This document shows, piece by piece, positions 48,837 through 64,000 of a stretch of 64,000 nt of DNA. The position numbers and the translations under genes were made by a program. This DNA is from Narthecium ossifragum (lineage: Eukaryota; Streptophyta; Magnoliopsida; Dioscoreales; Nartheciaceae): NCBI GenBank assembly GCA_963920575.1, contig OY986965.1, positions 2,293,072 to 2,357,071 on the forward strand. The letters are read 5' to 3'. Within the stretch, counting starts at the first letter, position 1, and every line of letters starts with the position of its first letter. The notes under the pieces are model-generated. The model made no database searches. It was not told the DNA's origin and saw only the letters and a program-made list of their open reading frames with translations.

Positions 48837-49302
48837 TTAGGGTCTTCCAGGGCTCCCGGGAGGATCATGGCGGGGGTTGGCACCGGATCCCGGGTAGTCA
48901 TCCACCCCTGCAAACTCTTCCATCACCTTTCGACTTCCTCCTCCTCTCATAACCCCCTGGAGCACATGACTACATTATATCCATACATTCATTCAACTAC
49001 CCAAGCACTCTAGTCATGCTTCTCTGCGTGTTTCGAGAGGAAGGAGAGAGAGGAAAAGAGTAGAACCTGGGCTGCCACATCCACCACCACTGTTGGCTCT
49101 TGGCTCCTTAGCTCAACACTTCCTGCAAAGGATACATACCCATAGGAATCACTACTTGCTTTAAGAGGACAGAAGAAATACATGAAACAAAAAGGAAACA
49201 TTCATTACTTGATAGAGGTATTGCATCCAAAGGACTAAGAAGGTGAGACAAGAACAGCTCCAATGCCATGAGACAGACCAAAGGCTTCTTCCTCTGTTTC
49301 AT
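48837..49302 (-). CDS. PSY-type tyrosine-sulfated peptide hormone precursor
   Basis: Three small exons, 49209-49302, 49067-49122 and 48837-48956, join in frame (GT-AG, phases 1 and 0) to 89 codons. Exon 1 encodes a basic start and a hydrophobic signal peptide (MKQRKKPLVCLMALELFLSH). Exon 2 is an acidic linker (SVELRSQEPTVVVDVAAQ). Exon 3 ends with RKVMEEFAGV and then DDYPGSGANPRHDPPGSP, close to the stop. The core DY-x(3)-(S/G)AN-x-(K/R)HDP matches the mature Arabidopsis PSY1 peptide (DYGDPSANPKHDPGVPPS). The DY is the expected tyrosine-sulfation site for TPST, and the preceding acidic residues fit. Family role: a secreted growth-promoting signal sensed by LRR receptor kinases. A weak TATA-like motif lies about 45 bases upstream of the start. 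Recognised by motif only. Confidence 0.85.
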
Positions 49303-49554
49303 AGTAAGTAATCTTAATTAGAAGTTGTGGAACAAGAAGACTCCTCATATAAAGAGGACAACTTGGCTTGTCATGCCAATGCACTGGGCGGTGGGTGGTG
49401 GGGTGCCTTCATGAATCATTAGTTTATCCATGGCAGGAAGGCAAGGCCTGCAAGCTTCCCAGAGTCAAACCCTCATTCACATCACTGCTTGCCAGTGATC
49501 GACCTCCGGCGAACCTCAGTGGTCGGATCCAGCATTTTTTTTCTCTTTCATTTT
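49303..49554. other. PSY upstream region
   Basis: Promoter side of the PSY gene. A TATA-like 'ctttatatgag' on the minus strand lies at about 49344-49354, and nothing else was recognised. Confidence 0.4.
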
Positions 49555-50700
49555 TTTTCTCATCATTCTCGGAATGATAAAAATGAGATGGATGACTTTT
49601 ATTCTCATTTTTATCAATGATAAAAATGACATTCTCATTTTTATCAATGATAAAAATGGAATGCATGACTTTTTTGTTCTCATTTTCATCAATGATAAAA
49701 ATGGGATGCATGAGTGATGTGATTCCCATTTTTATCAATGATAAAAATGAAATGCACGAACTTTTTGGTTCCTATTTTTTACCAATGATAAAAATGGGAT
49801 GCATGAGTACTATGATTCCCATTTTTATCAAAGATAAAAATAAAAATGATAAAAATTTATTCTCGGAATGATAAAAATGCATTCTCGAAATGATAAAAAT
49901 GTAATTCTTGGAATTTTTCTCATTCTCGGAATGATAAAAATTCATTTTTATCTTTCTCAGAATGATAAAAATTCATATTTGTCTTTCTCGGAATGATAAA
50001 AATTCATTTTTATCTTTCTCGGAATGATAAAAATGAGAATAATAACCCACATTTTTTCATTTTTATCCACTTTTGTCATTTTTTAATATTATTATTCTCA
50101 TTTATCATTCTCACTTTCCCATAATTTTTCATATTTTTCTAACTTTTCCTTTTTTTTTGCCGATTTTTCCCTATTCAATGATAAAAATGGGATGCATGAC
50201 TTTTTGGTTCTCATTTTTATCAATGATAAAAATGGAATTCCCATTTTTATCAATGTTAAAATGGGAGCATGAGTGCTGTGATTCTCATTTTTATCAATGA
50301 TAAAAATGAAATTCTCGGAATGATAAAAATAAAATAAAATTCTCGGAATGATAAAAATCAAATTCTTGGAATGATAAAAATTATTTTTTATCATTTTCGG
50401 AATGATAAAAATGAAATTCTAGGAATGTCTCGAAATGATCAAAAATCATTTTTATTTTTATCATTCTCGGAATAATAAAAATGAAATGCTTGGAATGATA
50501 AAAAATGAATTTTTATCATCCTTGGAATGATAAAAATGACATTCTCGGAATGATAAAAATCCATTTTCATCATTCTCGGAATGATAAAAATGGGATGAAT
50601 GACTTTTATTCTCATTTTTATCAATGATGAAAATGACATTCTCATTTTTATCAATGATAAAAATGGGATGCATGACTTTTTGATTCCCATTTTTATCATC
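49555..50700. repeat. Hairpin-forming minisatellite array
   Basis: About 1.15 kb is made of variants of 'atgataaaaatg' and its complement 'catttttatcat', joined by 'ttctcggaa' or 'ggatgcatgactttt' spacers. Many units are self-complementary. For example, 'aatgataaaaatggg' is followed about 20 bases later by 'cccatttttatca', so each unit can form a hairpin. A 115-base segment at 49561-49675 recurs at 50568-50682 with about four differences. A unique AT-rich interval (about 50040-50170) separates the two halves. The open frames here (repeats of MIKM and FIIDKNEN) come from the repeat and are not genes. Confidence 0.85.
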
Positions 50701-51324
50701 ATAAGGAAGAGCGGTTTTTGAAATGTCTCAACTATAAGACATAAAGAGCGGTCCAGATCTATCTCCAAACACATCCAACGGTCCAGATTTCATCATCTGC
50801 TTTGAGATTCCCACCCAAATTTTACTTCCCTCCAAAAATTCCCGCCCAAACTTCCTTCCTCCGACTCACACACCCACCAACCCAACTACGAATTCAAACC
50901 CTTCTTCAGCTGAGAGAGAGAGAGAGAGAGAGGACGTGAGTCCCATCCGTCCCCTCCCCCGTCCCCTCACCCTCCCCTGTCCCCACCCCCGTTCCCTCAC
51001 CCTCCCCCGTCCCCTCTGCCTCTCACCCTCTCCCTTTACCGCCCAGCCTCTCCCCTCCCCCGTCCCCTCTCCCTCTCACCCTCCCCCCGCCCAAGCTCCC
51101 CTCTCCCCCGTCCCCTCTCCCTCTCTTTCCCCTCGCCCAAGCTCGCCCTCGCCCGACCTCGCGCCGTCGCCGACCGCCCAACCCTCCACGCCGTCGCCCG
51201 ACGCCACCCTCGACGCCCGACGCCACCCTCAATGCCCGACGCCCAGCCGGCGACGCTCAAGGTAGAGTTCCCATCCCCTCTCCCCAGCCGGCGTCGCCCG
51301 ACGCCCCACGCAGATCTCTCCCCA
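50701..51324. other. GC-rising region before a truncated exon, with GA and CT tracts
   Basis: After the minisatellite comes a stretch resembling a promoter or leader ('cggtccagat' twice, then a GA run at 50911-50931). A long C/T-rich low-complexity block (50940-51130) follows. The open frames on both strands in this block are compositional. Confidence 0.45.
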
Positions 51325-51422
51325 GTGGCGGGGACGAGCTCGTTGAACTCGAGCTCATTGAATCTCCTCCGCGGCTTCCGCCGCTGAAGCTGTCGTCGGA
51401 GTCTCGCGCCGGCGGGTTTGGT
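51325..51422 (+). repeat. 98-bp duplicated exon segment (first copy)
   Basis: The 98 bases here recur at 51702-51799 with one difference. They encode GGDELVELELIESPPRLPPL in the second copy. The first copy has no clear open exon around it. Confidence 0.9.
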
Positions 51423-51604
51423 TCCGATCCCTCCCCAAAACCCCTTCCTCTCTTCAAAGCATGCGACACCCCTCCCCACCATACCTCCTCTACGCGCCCA
51501 CCACCCCCCCCGTCCCCCTCCTCCTCCTCTCGACCCCTCCGCCATGGCTCCTCCTCCTCGTCGTCCTACCAGCGTCTGACGCCGAAGCTAGTGCCGCTCG
51601 CGGG

Positions 51605-51863
51605 ATGGAGGCGGCGCCGCACGTGCGCGACGTGCTGGAGTTCCTCACCTCCCGAGGATTCGCCAGCGCGTCCGATGCCCTCCGCCTCGACGCCCTCGAC
51701 CGTGGCGGGGACGAGCTCGTTGAACTCGAGCTCATTGAATCTCCTCCGCGGCTTCCGCCGCTGAAGCTGTCGCCGGAGTCTCGCGCCGGCGGGTTTGGTG
51801 GCGGGGATGGGGAGTCGAGTTGCAGCTCCGGCGACTTTGTCAGCATGGGCTCGTCTCCGTCGG
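51605..51863 (+). pseudogene. Orphan first exon of an unidentified plant gene
   Basis: An open frame starts MEAAPHVRDVLEFLTSRGFA and runs SASDALRLDALDR to SCSSGDFVSMGSSPSG, then meets a good donor (gtatgcg) at 51864. The start resembles a LisH-like or N-terminal helical region, but I cannot name the family. No downstream exon was found before the CUL1 gene, so this looks like a truncated or captured exon. If a single-exon gene, it would end at 51874 (89 aa). Confidence 0.4.
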
Positions 51864-51874
51864 GTATGCGTTAA

Positions 51875-53077
51875 AAACATCATTTTGGTTTGAACTTTGG
51901 TAATCCACTCAGATCCCTGCGCACAGCAGCATACATGCAGCCGTGAAGTCCGAGTGTATTCAGCAAGCTTTTGCTAATTAGATGGGTTTTTTATTAAATA
52001 GATTTTTAATAGGGTTTTGGGATGAAAAAGGTCACTAAGTTGAGTATATCACCAATTAATCCTTTTTTTTTGTTTTTTGTTTTGAAGATTCCATAACTCT
52101 TTTATTAGATAAGAAATAATAGAATGGGACCGCGAACAAATTCCTCATATCACAATGTTTGTTACCTCATAAGCCCTTTTTGATATATATACTAAAAATA
52201 ATTTGATTTTTTCACATACTAAATCCGTTTTATTATTGGTTTTATCAAAATTTACTTTTTTTTTTAAATTTTTTTTTTCAAAACTCTTTTTCTCGGGTCA
52301 TTATTTACTTTCCTTAGTAAGGATGAATGAATACCTGCTGACATGGCGAGCGTATGATGGTCCGAGAACATGGGTATTGGTCTAAAATGAAAAGAAAATA
52401 CAAAACAGTGATGTTTTGATAAATTCACAAATAAGTAGATTTAATATGTAAAAAATTCAACCAACTGGACTTAAATTAAAAAAAAAACCATAAAAACCAT
52501 ATTAAAATTGAGTTCATTATTATCCGACCATAACTCGACCGGTTCGAACCGACCCAAAGAAGTCTCGATAAAAGCTATTTTTTTTAATAATAAGTATAAA
52601 TATCAGGCACTAAAAATAGGGGTTTTAAAACTCTATTTGGTCTCTTTGCGGAGAAGCTCTTCTTCGTCCCGTCATCGTCTCCACAGCGCGGGTTTATTTG
52701 GAAGCGCGGCCCCTCCTCGCTCTCACCTCGATTTCTAGGGTTAGGGCTAAGGCTTGGGTTCCCGTAAGGCTCCTTTCTCTCGTCCTCCGCCTCTCTTTCT
52801 CTCTACTTCGTTTGCTTTAATTTTGTTTCGATGACCTAGTATTGTTGATCCTTGAATCCTTCCCTTCTCATGCCGCTCGGGGATCCCCGCATGGTTCGAG
52901 AGGGAGGTGACTCAAGGCGGTGGCTCTTGCGTTATTCTGAGGCTTTGGCCGGTTTTTCTCTTGGCGCTAGGGCTCTTTGATCGGGTCTTAGGGCTGGGTT
53001 TCTGGAATACTTGGGGATTTTGGGTGGTTTGATCGGTTATGGCTGCAGGAATCAAGTGGAGTTCGTGCTTTGGAGAC
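51875..53077. other. Spacer and CUL1 5' leader with probable leader intron
   Basis: 51875-52600 is AT-rich without a recognised gene. The CUL1 leader probably starts near 52640. It contains 'ctagggttaggg' (a reversed telo-box) at 52734-52745 and probably has a leader intron ending at 'ggctgcag' (about 53048). No other feature seen. Confidence 0.5.
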
Positions 53078-58769
<5,692 letters not shown>

Positions 58770-59251
58770 TGGACTTTAATGATGCAGGTGCAAGGAATGT
58801 TTTGAGCAACTACTTTTCTTGGAGGAGCTGCTGCGGATTACAACACAAGGAAAAAAAAAAGAAGCCAAAAAGAATAAAATACATCGGAACAGAAATTTGC
58901 CACGAGGTTACTTTGCTGCTGGGGGGGAGGGTTCGGTAAAGAACCTTCAGATCCAGGAATACATCTTTCTTGAAGCCAGCATCACAAAAACGATTCCCTC
59001 ATGTAAATTGCTCATGTGCAGCTTTCTAGCTAGGTTTCATATTGGCAAAATTTTCATGTATTGTGTTTTTTTTTTCATTAAATCTTGTTCTCCTACTTTA
59101 ATTTTTTGTAGGTTTTTGAGTGACTATTTGATGAACAAATATAATCCTCGTTATAGTCCCTTCTTTCTGTGGTTCTATTATTACTCTACTCTGGGTCCCA
59201 AGCGAAGATTTCTTAGATATGCCGTATTTGAGTAACCTCTCATCACTAATA

Positions 59252-59429
59252 TCCCTAGAGATAGGAACAATGTAGTTGATAGTCTATCTGAAAAGGCCCT
59301 TGTTCTTTCGTTGGGGACTGTGTTGGTCGGGGGAGTCGTCCTCAACCAACGGATAGAATTTTATCTTAATGTCGTCATGTAACTCAGCCTTTGGCTCAAC
59401 TAATCAAAAAAAAAAAAAAAAAAAAAATC
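59252..59429 (+). mobile_element. 5'-truncated LINE tail with 16-bp target duplication
   Basis: The flanks 59236-59251 and 59430-59445 are direct repeats of 16 bases with one difference. The insert encodes the end of a LINE RNase H-like domain (RDRNNVVDSLSEKALVL), then 'ctcagcctttggctcaact' and a long poly-A (59406-59427). It lies between the CUL1 and PPR genes, in the CUL1 3' flank. Confidence 0.85.
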
Positions 59430-59653
59430 CCTCTGATCACTAATACCAATGGTTGTCATCCTATATCTTAGTTCAACATAAATTATCGAGCTGATAATTT
59501 TGCTAATATTAAAAAATTTTACACAACTTTACAACTTACAAGAACGACTAGAAAAACGAAGAAAGCTTTTCTTTTAGATGCAAACAATATCAGCAGCACC
59601 ACCGTTATAAACAAAATTTCCTGGAAGAAAGAAATAGGGAAGGCATCATATCA

Positions 59654-61462
59654 TCACCAGTAGTCCCCACAGGTGCATGATCCCTCCCTGAAGTGATGGA
59701 ACCTATTGAGGTCCCTCACAACAAACTCTCTCCCCACAATGCCACTTATCAACTTAAAAGCTTCATGGCAATCCTTGCACATCCTTAGATTCTTCATCAC
59801 TCTAATAGTCATCCCTTTGGGAACACTAATGAGCCCAAACCCAAGTGCCAACATCTCACTATGCACACCAACCACTGTGCTAGTCTCCTCTCCCTCCATA
59901 CCATCAACCACCACTCCACCTCTCCCACCAACATACCCCTTCGCCTCCATCTTCACCTCCAACTCTTGCAACGTTCTAAGAACTTCATCTCTCCGAGCGC
60001 ACGCCGAGACTTCTCCGGCGTAGAACAAGTAGGTGGCGTCCTTTATTTCCACCCAGCTGCACCCGGGGTCCTTGCGGATGCCGCGACGCCGCATCTCGGC
60101 CCAAACCTTGGCCGCATCCCCCCACTGCCCGGCTGACGACAAGGTGTTCGACATGACCACATAGGCCCCCGCCACGTCCCGGTCGAACTCTGCCAGCCTC
60201 CCGTTCGCCTCGGCCACCAGGTCTAGCCTGCAGTGAGAACGGCTGGCCGATAGCAGCGTGCTCCACAGCATCAGCGCGTCGTCGCCTTCAGCTCTGAACT
60301 CTTTCGATAGCTCGTAGGCTTCATCGAGCCGGCCAGCTCGGCCGAGCATGTCGACGGCGCAGGTGTAGTGCTTCGCACTCGGTGCAATGCCGTGATCCTG
60401 GAGCATGGACTTCAGGTGCCGGAGACCGGTGTCTACGAAACCGGAGTGGTTGCAAGCATGAAGAACTCCGAGAAGAGTGACGCTGTTGGGCTTCACCCTC
60501 TTGTCGAGCATGTCATCAAAGAGCGTTAGGGAGACGCTGCCTTGGCCATACTTGGCAGCTGCGACGATCATGGAGGTGTAGGGGACTAGAGAAGGGCACT
60601 CGATCCGGTCGAAAACCTTGCCGGAGTAGTCTATGGATCCACACTTTGAGTACATGTCGATGAGTGCTCCGGCAATGACATCATTCTCCTCGTGGCCATG
60701 CCGGATCACCATGGCGTGCGCCGACCTCCCTAAGCCTAGTCTCCCCATGCTTGCGCACGCATTGATGACGCTCGAAAGCATGAAGTGATTGGGCCGCCTA
60801 CTCACCGGAGGGCTCTCCTCGAGGAACTCGACGAAGACGGCGAGCGCCTCGTGGCCGAATGCATTCTGAGTGTAAACTGAAATCACTGAGCCCCATGAGA
60901 CGATATTCCGGTTAACCATCGAATCGAAAACTCGGCGAGCATCGGCCACGTTGGTGCACTTGCCGTACATGTCGATGAGGGAGGTGGCGACAACGAGGTC
61001 CCGGTGGAGGCCGAAAGCCACCAGAAGAGCATGGATCTCACGGCCCCTCCTCAGGTCAGCGAGCTGCGAGCAGGCATTGATAGCGGTAGCAAAACTGAAG
61101 GAATTCGGCTGGATTTGATACCCCATCATCTGTTCGAAGAGTGTAACGGACCGGTCGGCCCGGCCGGCATCGACGAAACCCGCCATCAGCGAAGTCCAAG
61201 AGACCACATTCGTGTCGGGCATTTCATCGAACAACTTCTCTGCGTCGCAGACCATCCGGCATCTCAAGTAGGCATTGATGAGGTGATTGAATGTAGAAAT
61301 GCAGAAGTGACCATACTTGAGAATCTTTGAATGGATAGAAACAACTGAATTGAAGTCATGGGATTCTTTGAGACGGTGTACCAAATAGGGTTTGTAGTCA
61401 GGTAAGGTGGAGAAGGCCATGGAAGAGACGACGACTCTGCCAGGAATCATCATCAGCTTCAT
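59654..61462 (-). CDS. PLS-class pentatricopeptide repeat protein with E and DYW domains
   Basis: An intronless frame of 602 codons. Tandem PPR motifs run from about residue 35 to 430 (for example NVVSWTSLMAGFVDAGRADR, DLVVATSLIDMYGKCTNVAD, ALIDMYSKCGSIDYSGKVFD). The E/E+ region is DPGCSWVEIKDATYLFYAGE. The DYW domain has the deaminase zinc motif HSE plus CKDCH and ends HHFREGSCTCGDYW. DYW-type PPR proteins bind specific organelle RNAs and edit C to U in mitochondria or plastids. The target site is unknown. The start begins MKLMMIPGRVVVSS, a plausible transit peptide. Convergent with CUL1. Confidence 0.95.
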   Translation of the reverse strand: MKLMMIPGRVVVSSMAFSTLPDYKPYLVHRLKESHDFNSVVSIHSKILKYGHFCISTFNHLINAYLRCRMVCDAEKLFDEMPDTNVVSWTSLMAGFVDAGRADRSVTLFEQMMGYQIQPNSFSFATAINACSQLADLRRGREIHALLVAFGLHRDLVVATSLIDMYGKCTNVADARRVFDSMVNRNIVSWGSVISVYTQNAFGHEALAVFVEFLEESPPVSRRPNHFMLSSVINACASMGRLGLGRSAHAMVIRHGHEENDVIAGALIDMYSKCGSIDYSGKVFDRIECPSLVPYTSMIVAAAKYGQGSVSLTLFDDMLDKRVKPNSVTLLGVLHACNHSGFVDTGLRHLKSMLQDHGIAPSAKHYTCAVDMLGRAGRLDEAYELSKEFRAEGDDALMLWSTLLSASRSHCRLDLVAEANGRLAEFDRDVAGAYVVMSNTLSSAGQWGDAAKVWAEMRRRGIRKDPGCSWVEIKDATYLFYAGEVSACARRDEVLRTLQELEVKMEAKGYVGGRGGVVVDGMEGEETSTVVGVHSEMLALGFGLISVPKGMTIRVMKNLRMCKDCHEAFKLISGIVGREFVVRDLNRFHHFREGSCTCGDYW

Positions 61463-62793
61463 GGTTTAATTAATGGCTCACAGATGCAAATCAAGTGTTT
61501 GTGAAGCTCTGAACAAGAAACACTCGCAAAAGAGAAGATAGCACCATTGTCTATGTAAACATGTACAACAGAGCTTAAAAATAAGCAATCATCTTTATTG
61601 AGGAAAAATTAGTAAGACTATGATACATGGGTAGATGGGAGAACAAAAAGGTAAGGCAAAGATAATGCCTCTAACTTCTATATACACAGTTAAATCACAG
61701 AGTGATTCATAGCATATATCAAGCTGTCGAAGCCACTGGAGGCGTCGAACGGGCACACCAACGTCAATCCTGATAACCTGAAACGAGCAGATGTTAATAC
61801 GTAATTAGAACTTTAGATAGAAAGTGCATGCATGACTAATAGACATGATAGGCATAACCTAAAACGTAGAGCAGTTATAGCAGTACTTATAAGTATTACC
61901 TCTTAAACTGAAACTCTGTTGTTGACCTAGCATGATTCCAAGAAAAAGAAAAAAATAGTTCCGCCGCGGCTTCAGTTAGTTGATATGTGCGTGATTGGCA
62001 AAGCATCCCTGCTTTAAATGGAAGCATAAAACAATGATAGAAAGGGAGATTAGAAAATAGAACCTAGAGATAAAACAAAATCTTTCATGAGTTGAAGAAA
62101 TTAATCTACCATTTTGGAATGGAGAACTGCTGTTCACATGAAGCTGCCTACCATCTAATTGAGTTTGCATTGGATACATCCAAGCAGTACGGTGTCCACT
62201 CTGCTATCAAAGAGAACACTCTAAACTTCGTCCACCAGGGTTTACAAACACAAGTTAGAATACATCAAGAACAAATATGAAATGTAGAGAATTGCAGAAA
62301 GATAACAAGTGAAGCTACTGCAATGACTAGGAAGGATAAAACATACCATGATCTGTCATGATTCCAAGAGGGCATTAGCAGTTCTGTGCCCTCAGTTGGA
62401 ACTGACAAGACATAATCGATGTGCTGCAGGCCGGCCATCAGTGGAATGCATAGCCTTAGTATGTTCTCCATCTCATAGAAGTGGCAACCAGATGCCAAAA
62501 GTTACTTGTATGTTTCTAACTCAATCTGTTAATGACATATGGCCCCTTTCCGTCGAAAATTGTAGGCGGGTGCGAATAATTCTTTACAAGAAAGTACAAA
62601 AAGTGATGTTTATGTACACACTTTACAAAGGAAGGCCAGTCAAAAATCAACCCTTGTAAGGTAAAAGACCTCGCCGTAAAACAGAAAGAAACCATCTAAA
62701 CATTTCTCCGCAAACTGAATAACACATGTACACGATAACATAGCCGGAAAGCAGCAATCTATTTGCAGGAATATCTTCTCTAGACCCCAATTT
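61463..62793. other. PPR upstream region and flank of the unidentified gene
   Basis: PPR promoter side, then the probable 3' UTR of the minus-strand gene starting at 62793. Possible exon-like pieces (61693-61780 and 62344-62498 minus) carry no recognisable family and their splice sites do not chain convincingly. Nothing else seen. Confidence 0.35.
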
Positions 62794-63863
62794 TCACTGA
62801 CCAATGGACTCCATCGAAAGGCGTACAAGTCTCAGTAGTTTATTGACATTGTGAAAACAAAGATCAAGTACTTCTCCAACTGAGGAAACACCAGCATTTT
62901 GGTCCTTTCCCAAGCTGGCAGTCACAGCTGCAAATGCACTTCGAGATTTTCTTGAGGCTTCCAATGCAAAAATTGTTTCATTTGTCTGTCAAATAGAAAA
63001 AGGAATCCTCAGGCACTACTGCTAACAGAATGAAACATCATCCATTGTGTACTAAACGAGAAAAAGGTATCCAACTTGTATGAGCAACAACATATGGGTT
63101 CCATCAATAGTTTTTTTTTTCTCGCTGTCAGACTCAGCATGCCTTCCAATTACTAGGCAATGTATGAAGATGCTAGCAATCTATAGCAATCTACATAGAC
63201 ATAGATAAATGGACAGTATTTTGAGCGATAATATTTTCCCATGCTGACTAGTGACAGTATTGTCCCTGCTTCTCTTGGAGGAACAAGGCTAGCGTGCACT
63301 TTTTCATTAGCAATCTATCAGACCATATGTTTTCAACGAAGCTCTCGAGATGGGAAATGTATGTACCGATTAGTTAATGACATCCAAGATTAATTTGCAG
63401 AAAATGTTTCCTGGTGACAACATTTTGCTCTTATCTAAGCAGTGATACCTTTCTGGCTTCAGGTTCAGGTTTATATTCATTTAGAAGCGCTTCCAATATG
63501 GAACCATAGCAAGGTGCAAGATAAGCATTCCCATAAACAATATATTTTGCACTAGCTCAAATTTAAGAGGGATTACAACAACCTATGGAAAGGACCATCT
63601 TAGGGATTTCAGGAGACATTTCGCCATTACTAGCATAAGAAGGATCTGCAATCCCATCATTAAGCACATTGTTAAGAAAACATTTAAAAGCAGCCAACTT
63701 ACATAGTCAAGCCACCTTGTAAAGTTAGAATGCTTGCGAAGAGCTGTAGTATGGCTGCTGCCAATCTGAGGAGAACTAGCACCTTTTGCTGAAGCAGTCT
63801 TATCAGATGCACCTTGATTGATTAAGTTGTCAATATCAGATGCAGAAGAGGACGGCGAATCAC
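62794..63863 (-). CDS. C-terminal exons of an unidentified protein (partial)
   Basis: Two exons chain in phase: 63703-63863 and 62794-62985, with GT-AG borders. They encode DSPSSSASDIDNLINQ, later SSPQIGSSHTTALRKHSNFT, RWLDYTNETIFALEASRKSR, SAFAAVTASLGKDQ and VNKLLRLVRLSMESIGQ before TGA at 62794. The conserved-looking RWLDY...ALEASRKSR..AF block suggests a real plant protein, helical at its C-terminus, but I do not recognise the family. The upstream exons lie beyond the right edge. An acceptor at 63864 implies at least one more exon. Confidence 0.6.
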
Positions 63864-64000
63864 CTATAAATAAAAGCCAAATAAACTTTCAGGGCATAGC
63901 ATCTTCTTGGCATGAAGAGAAAGTGTTCAACAAAATAGAACATCAAAAGAAGTTCAAATGATCCAACGGAAGATAATATATAGATATACGAAAGCGCATA

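Noticed and set aside
49555..50700. CRISPR-like regular repeat array
   Set aside because: Spacers are not unique and fixed in length, units are self-complementary variants, and the genome is a plant.
49424..50774. Open frames with repeated MIKM / FIIDKNEN peptides
   Set aside because: They appear on both strands and in several frames of the minisatellite; the peptide repeats mirror the DNA repeat.
51023..51545. Long GC-rich frames on the minus strand (Gly/Arg-rich)
   Set aside because: They are compositional products of the C/T-rich tract and show no domain.
62265..62498. 77-aa minus frame (MASGCHFYEMENILRLCIPL...) as a gene exon
   Set aside because: The start looks plausible, but no family was recognised and splice sites do not chain with the flanking exon-like pieces.

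Overview
This is nuclear genomic DNA from a flowering plant. The genes have many small GT-AG introns in AT-rich flanks, and most of the intergenic space consists of transposons and their remnants. The gene set fits this: an ACBP4/5-type acyl-CoA-binding kelch protein, an INDETERMINATE-domain zinc finger, a BAHD acyltransferase, a DYW-type PPR protein and a PSY peptide hormone. A monocot is plausible, but I cannot prove it from the sequence. A 200-N assembly gap lies at 1322-1521.

Layout. 1-1321 (-): part of a PWWP-domain protein gene, running off the left edge and into the gap. About 2080-5022 (+): a decayed LINE with a small poly-A insertion inside it. 5086-19112 (-): a complete 18-exon ACBP gene (664 aa). 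Its intron 13 holds a 4,998-bp hAT transposon (7304-12301) with an 8-bp target duplication and an apparently intact 1,083-aa transposase in four exons. 19.5-22.4 kb: a transposon cluster with a MULE-like element, a solo LTR (TSD GGGCC) nested in another repeat, and a MITE. 22529-30577 (+): eRF3, 16 exons, 546 aa. 31475-33553 (-): an IDD zinc-finger gene with in-frame stops before its conserved C-terminal motif. 33.6-38.2 kb: a long AT-rich intergenic stretch with a retroposed fragment and a second MITE. 38630-43745 (-): a SANT/ELM2-type chromatin protein, 891 aa. 44.7-45.9 kb: two copies of a dispersed repeat and a foldback element. 46110-47674 (+): BAHD acyltransferase. 48837-49302 (-): a three-exon gene for an 89-aa precursor of a PSY tyrosine-sulfated peptide. 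49555-50700: an unusual hairpin-forming minisatellite. 51.3-51.9 kb: a duplicated GC-rich exon fragment. 53078-58769 (+): CUL1, 19 coding exons, 743 aa. 59252-59429: a truncated LINE tail with TSD. 59654-61462 (-): intronless DYW-type PPR gene. 62794 to beyond 63863 (-): the last exons of an unidentified gene.

The host genes are unrelated housekeeping or regulatory genes that do not form a pathway or cluster: lipid binding, translation termination, transcription and chromatin control, ubiquitin ligase scaffold, organelle RNA editing, acyl transfer and peptide signalling. Exon boundaries were read by eye from splice sites, reading-frame continuity and remembered family sequences. All reconstructed coding sequences close in frame, but none has transcript support here. 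The most notable items are the PSY gene, which is easy to miss because it is split into three small exons; the intact hAT inside the ACBP intron; the IDD gene with its C-terminal motif behind two stops; and the hairpin minisatellite.
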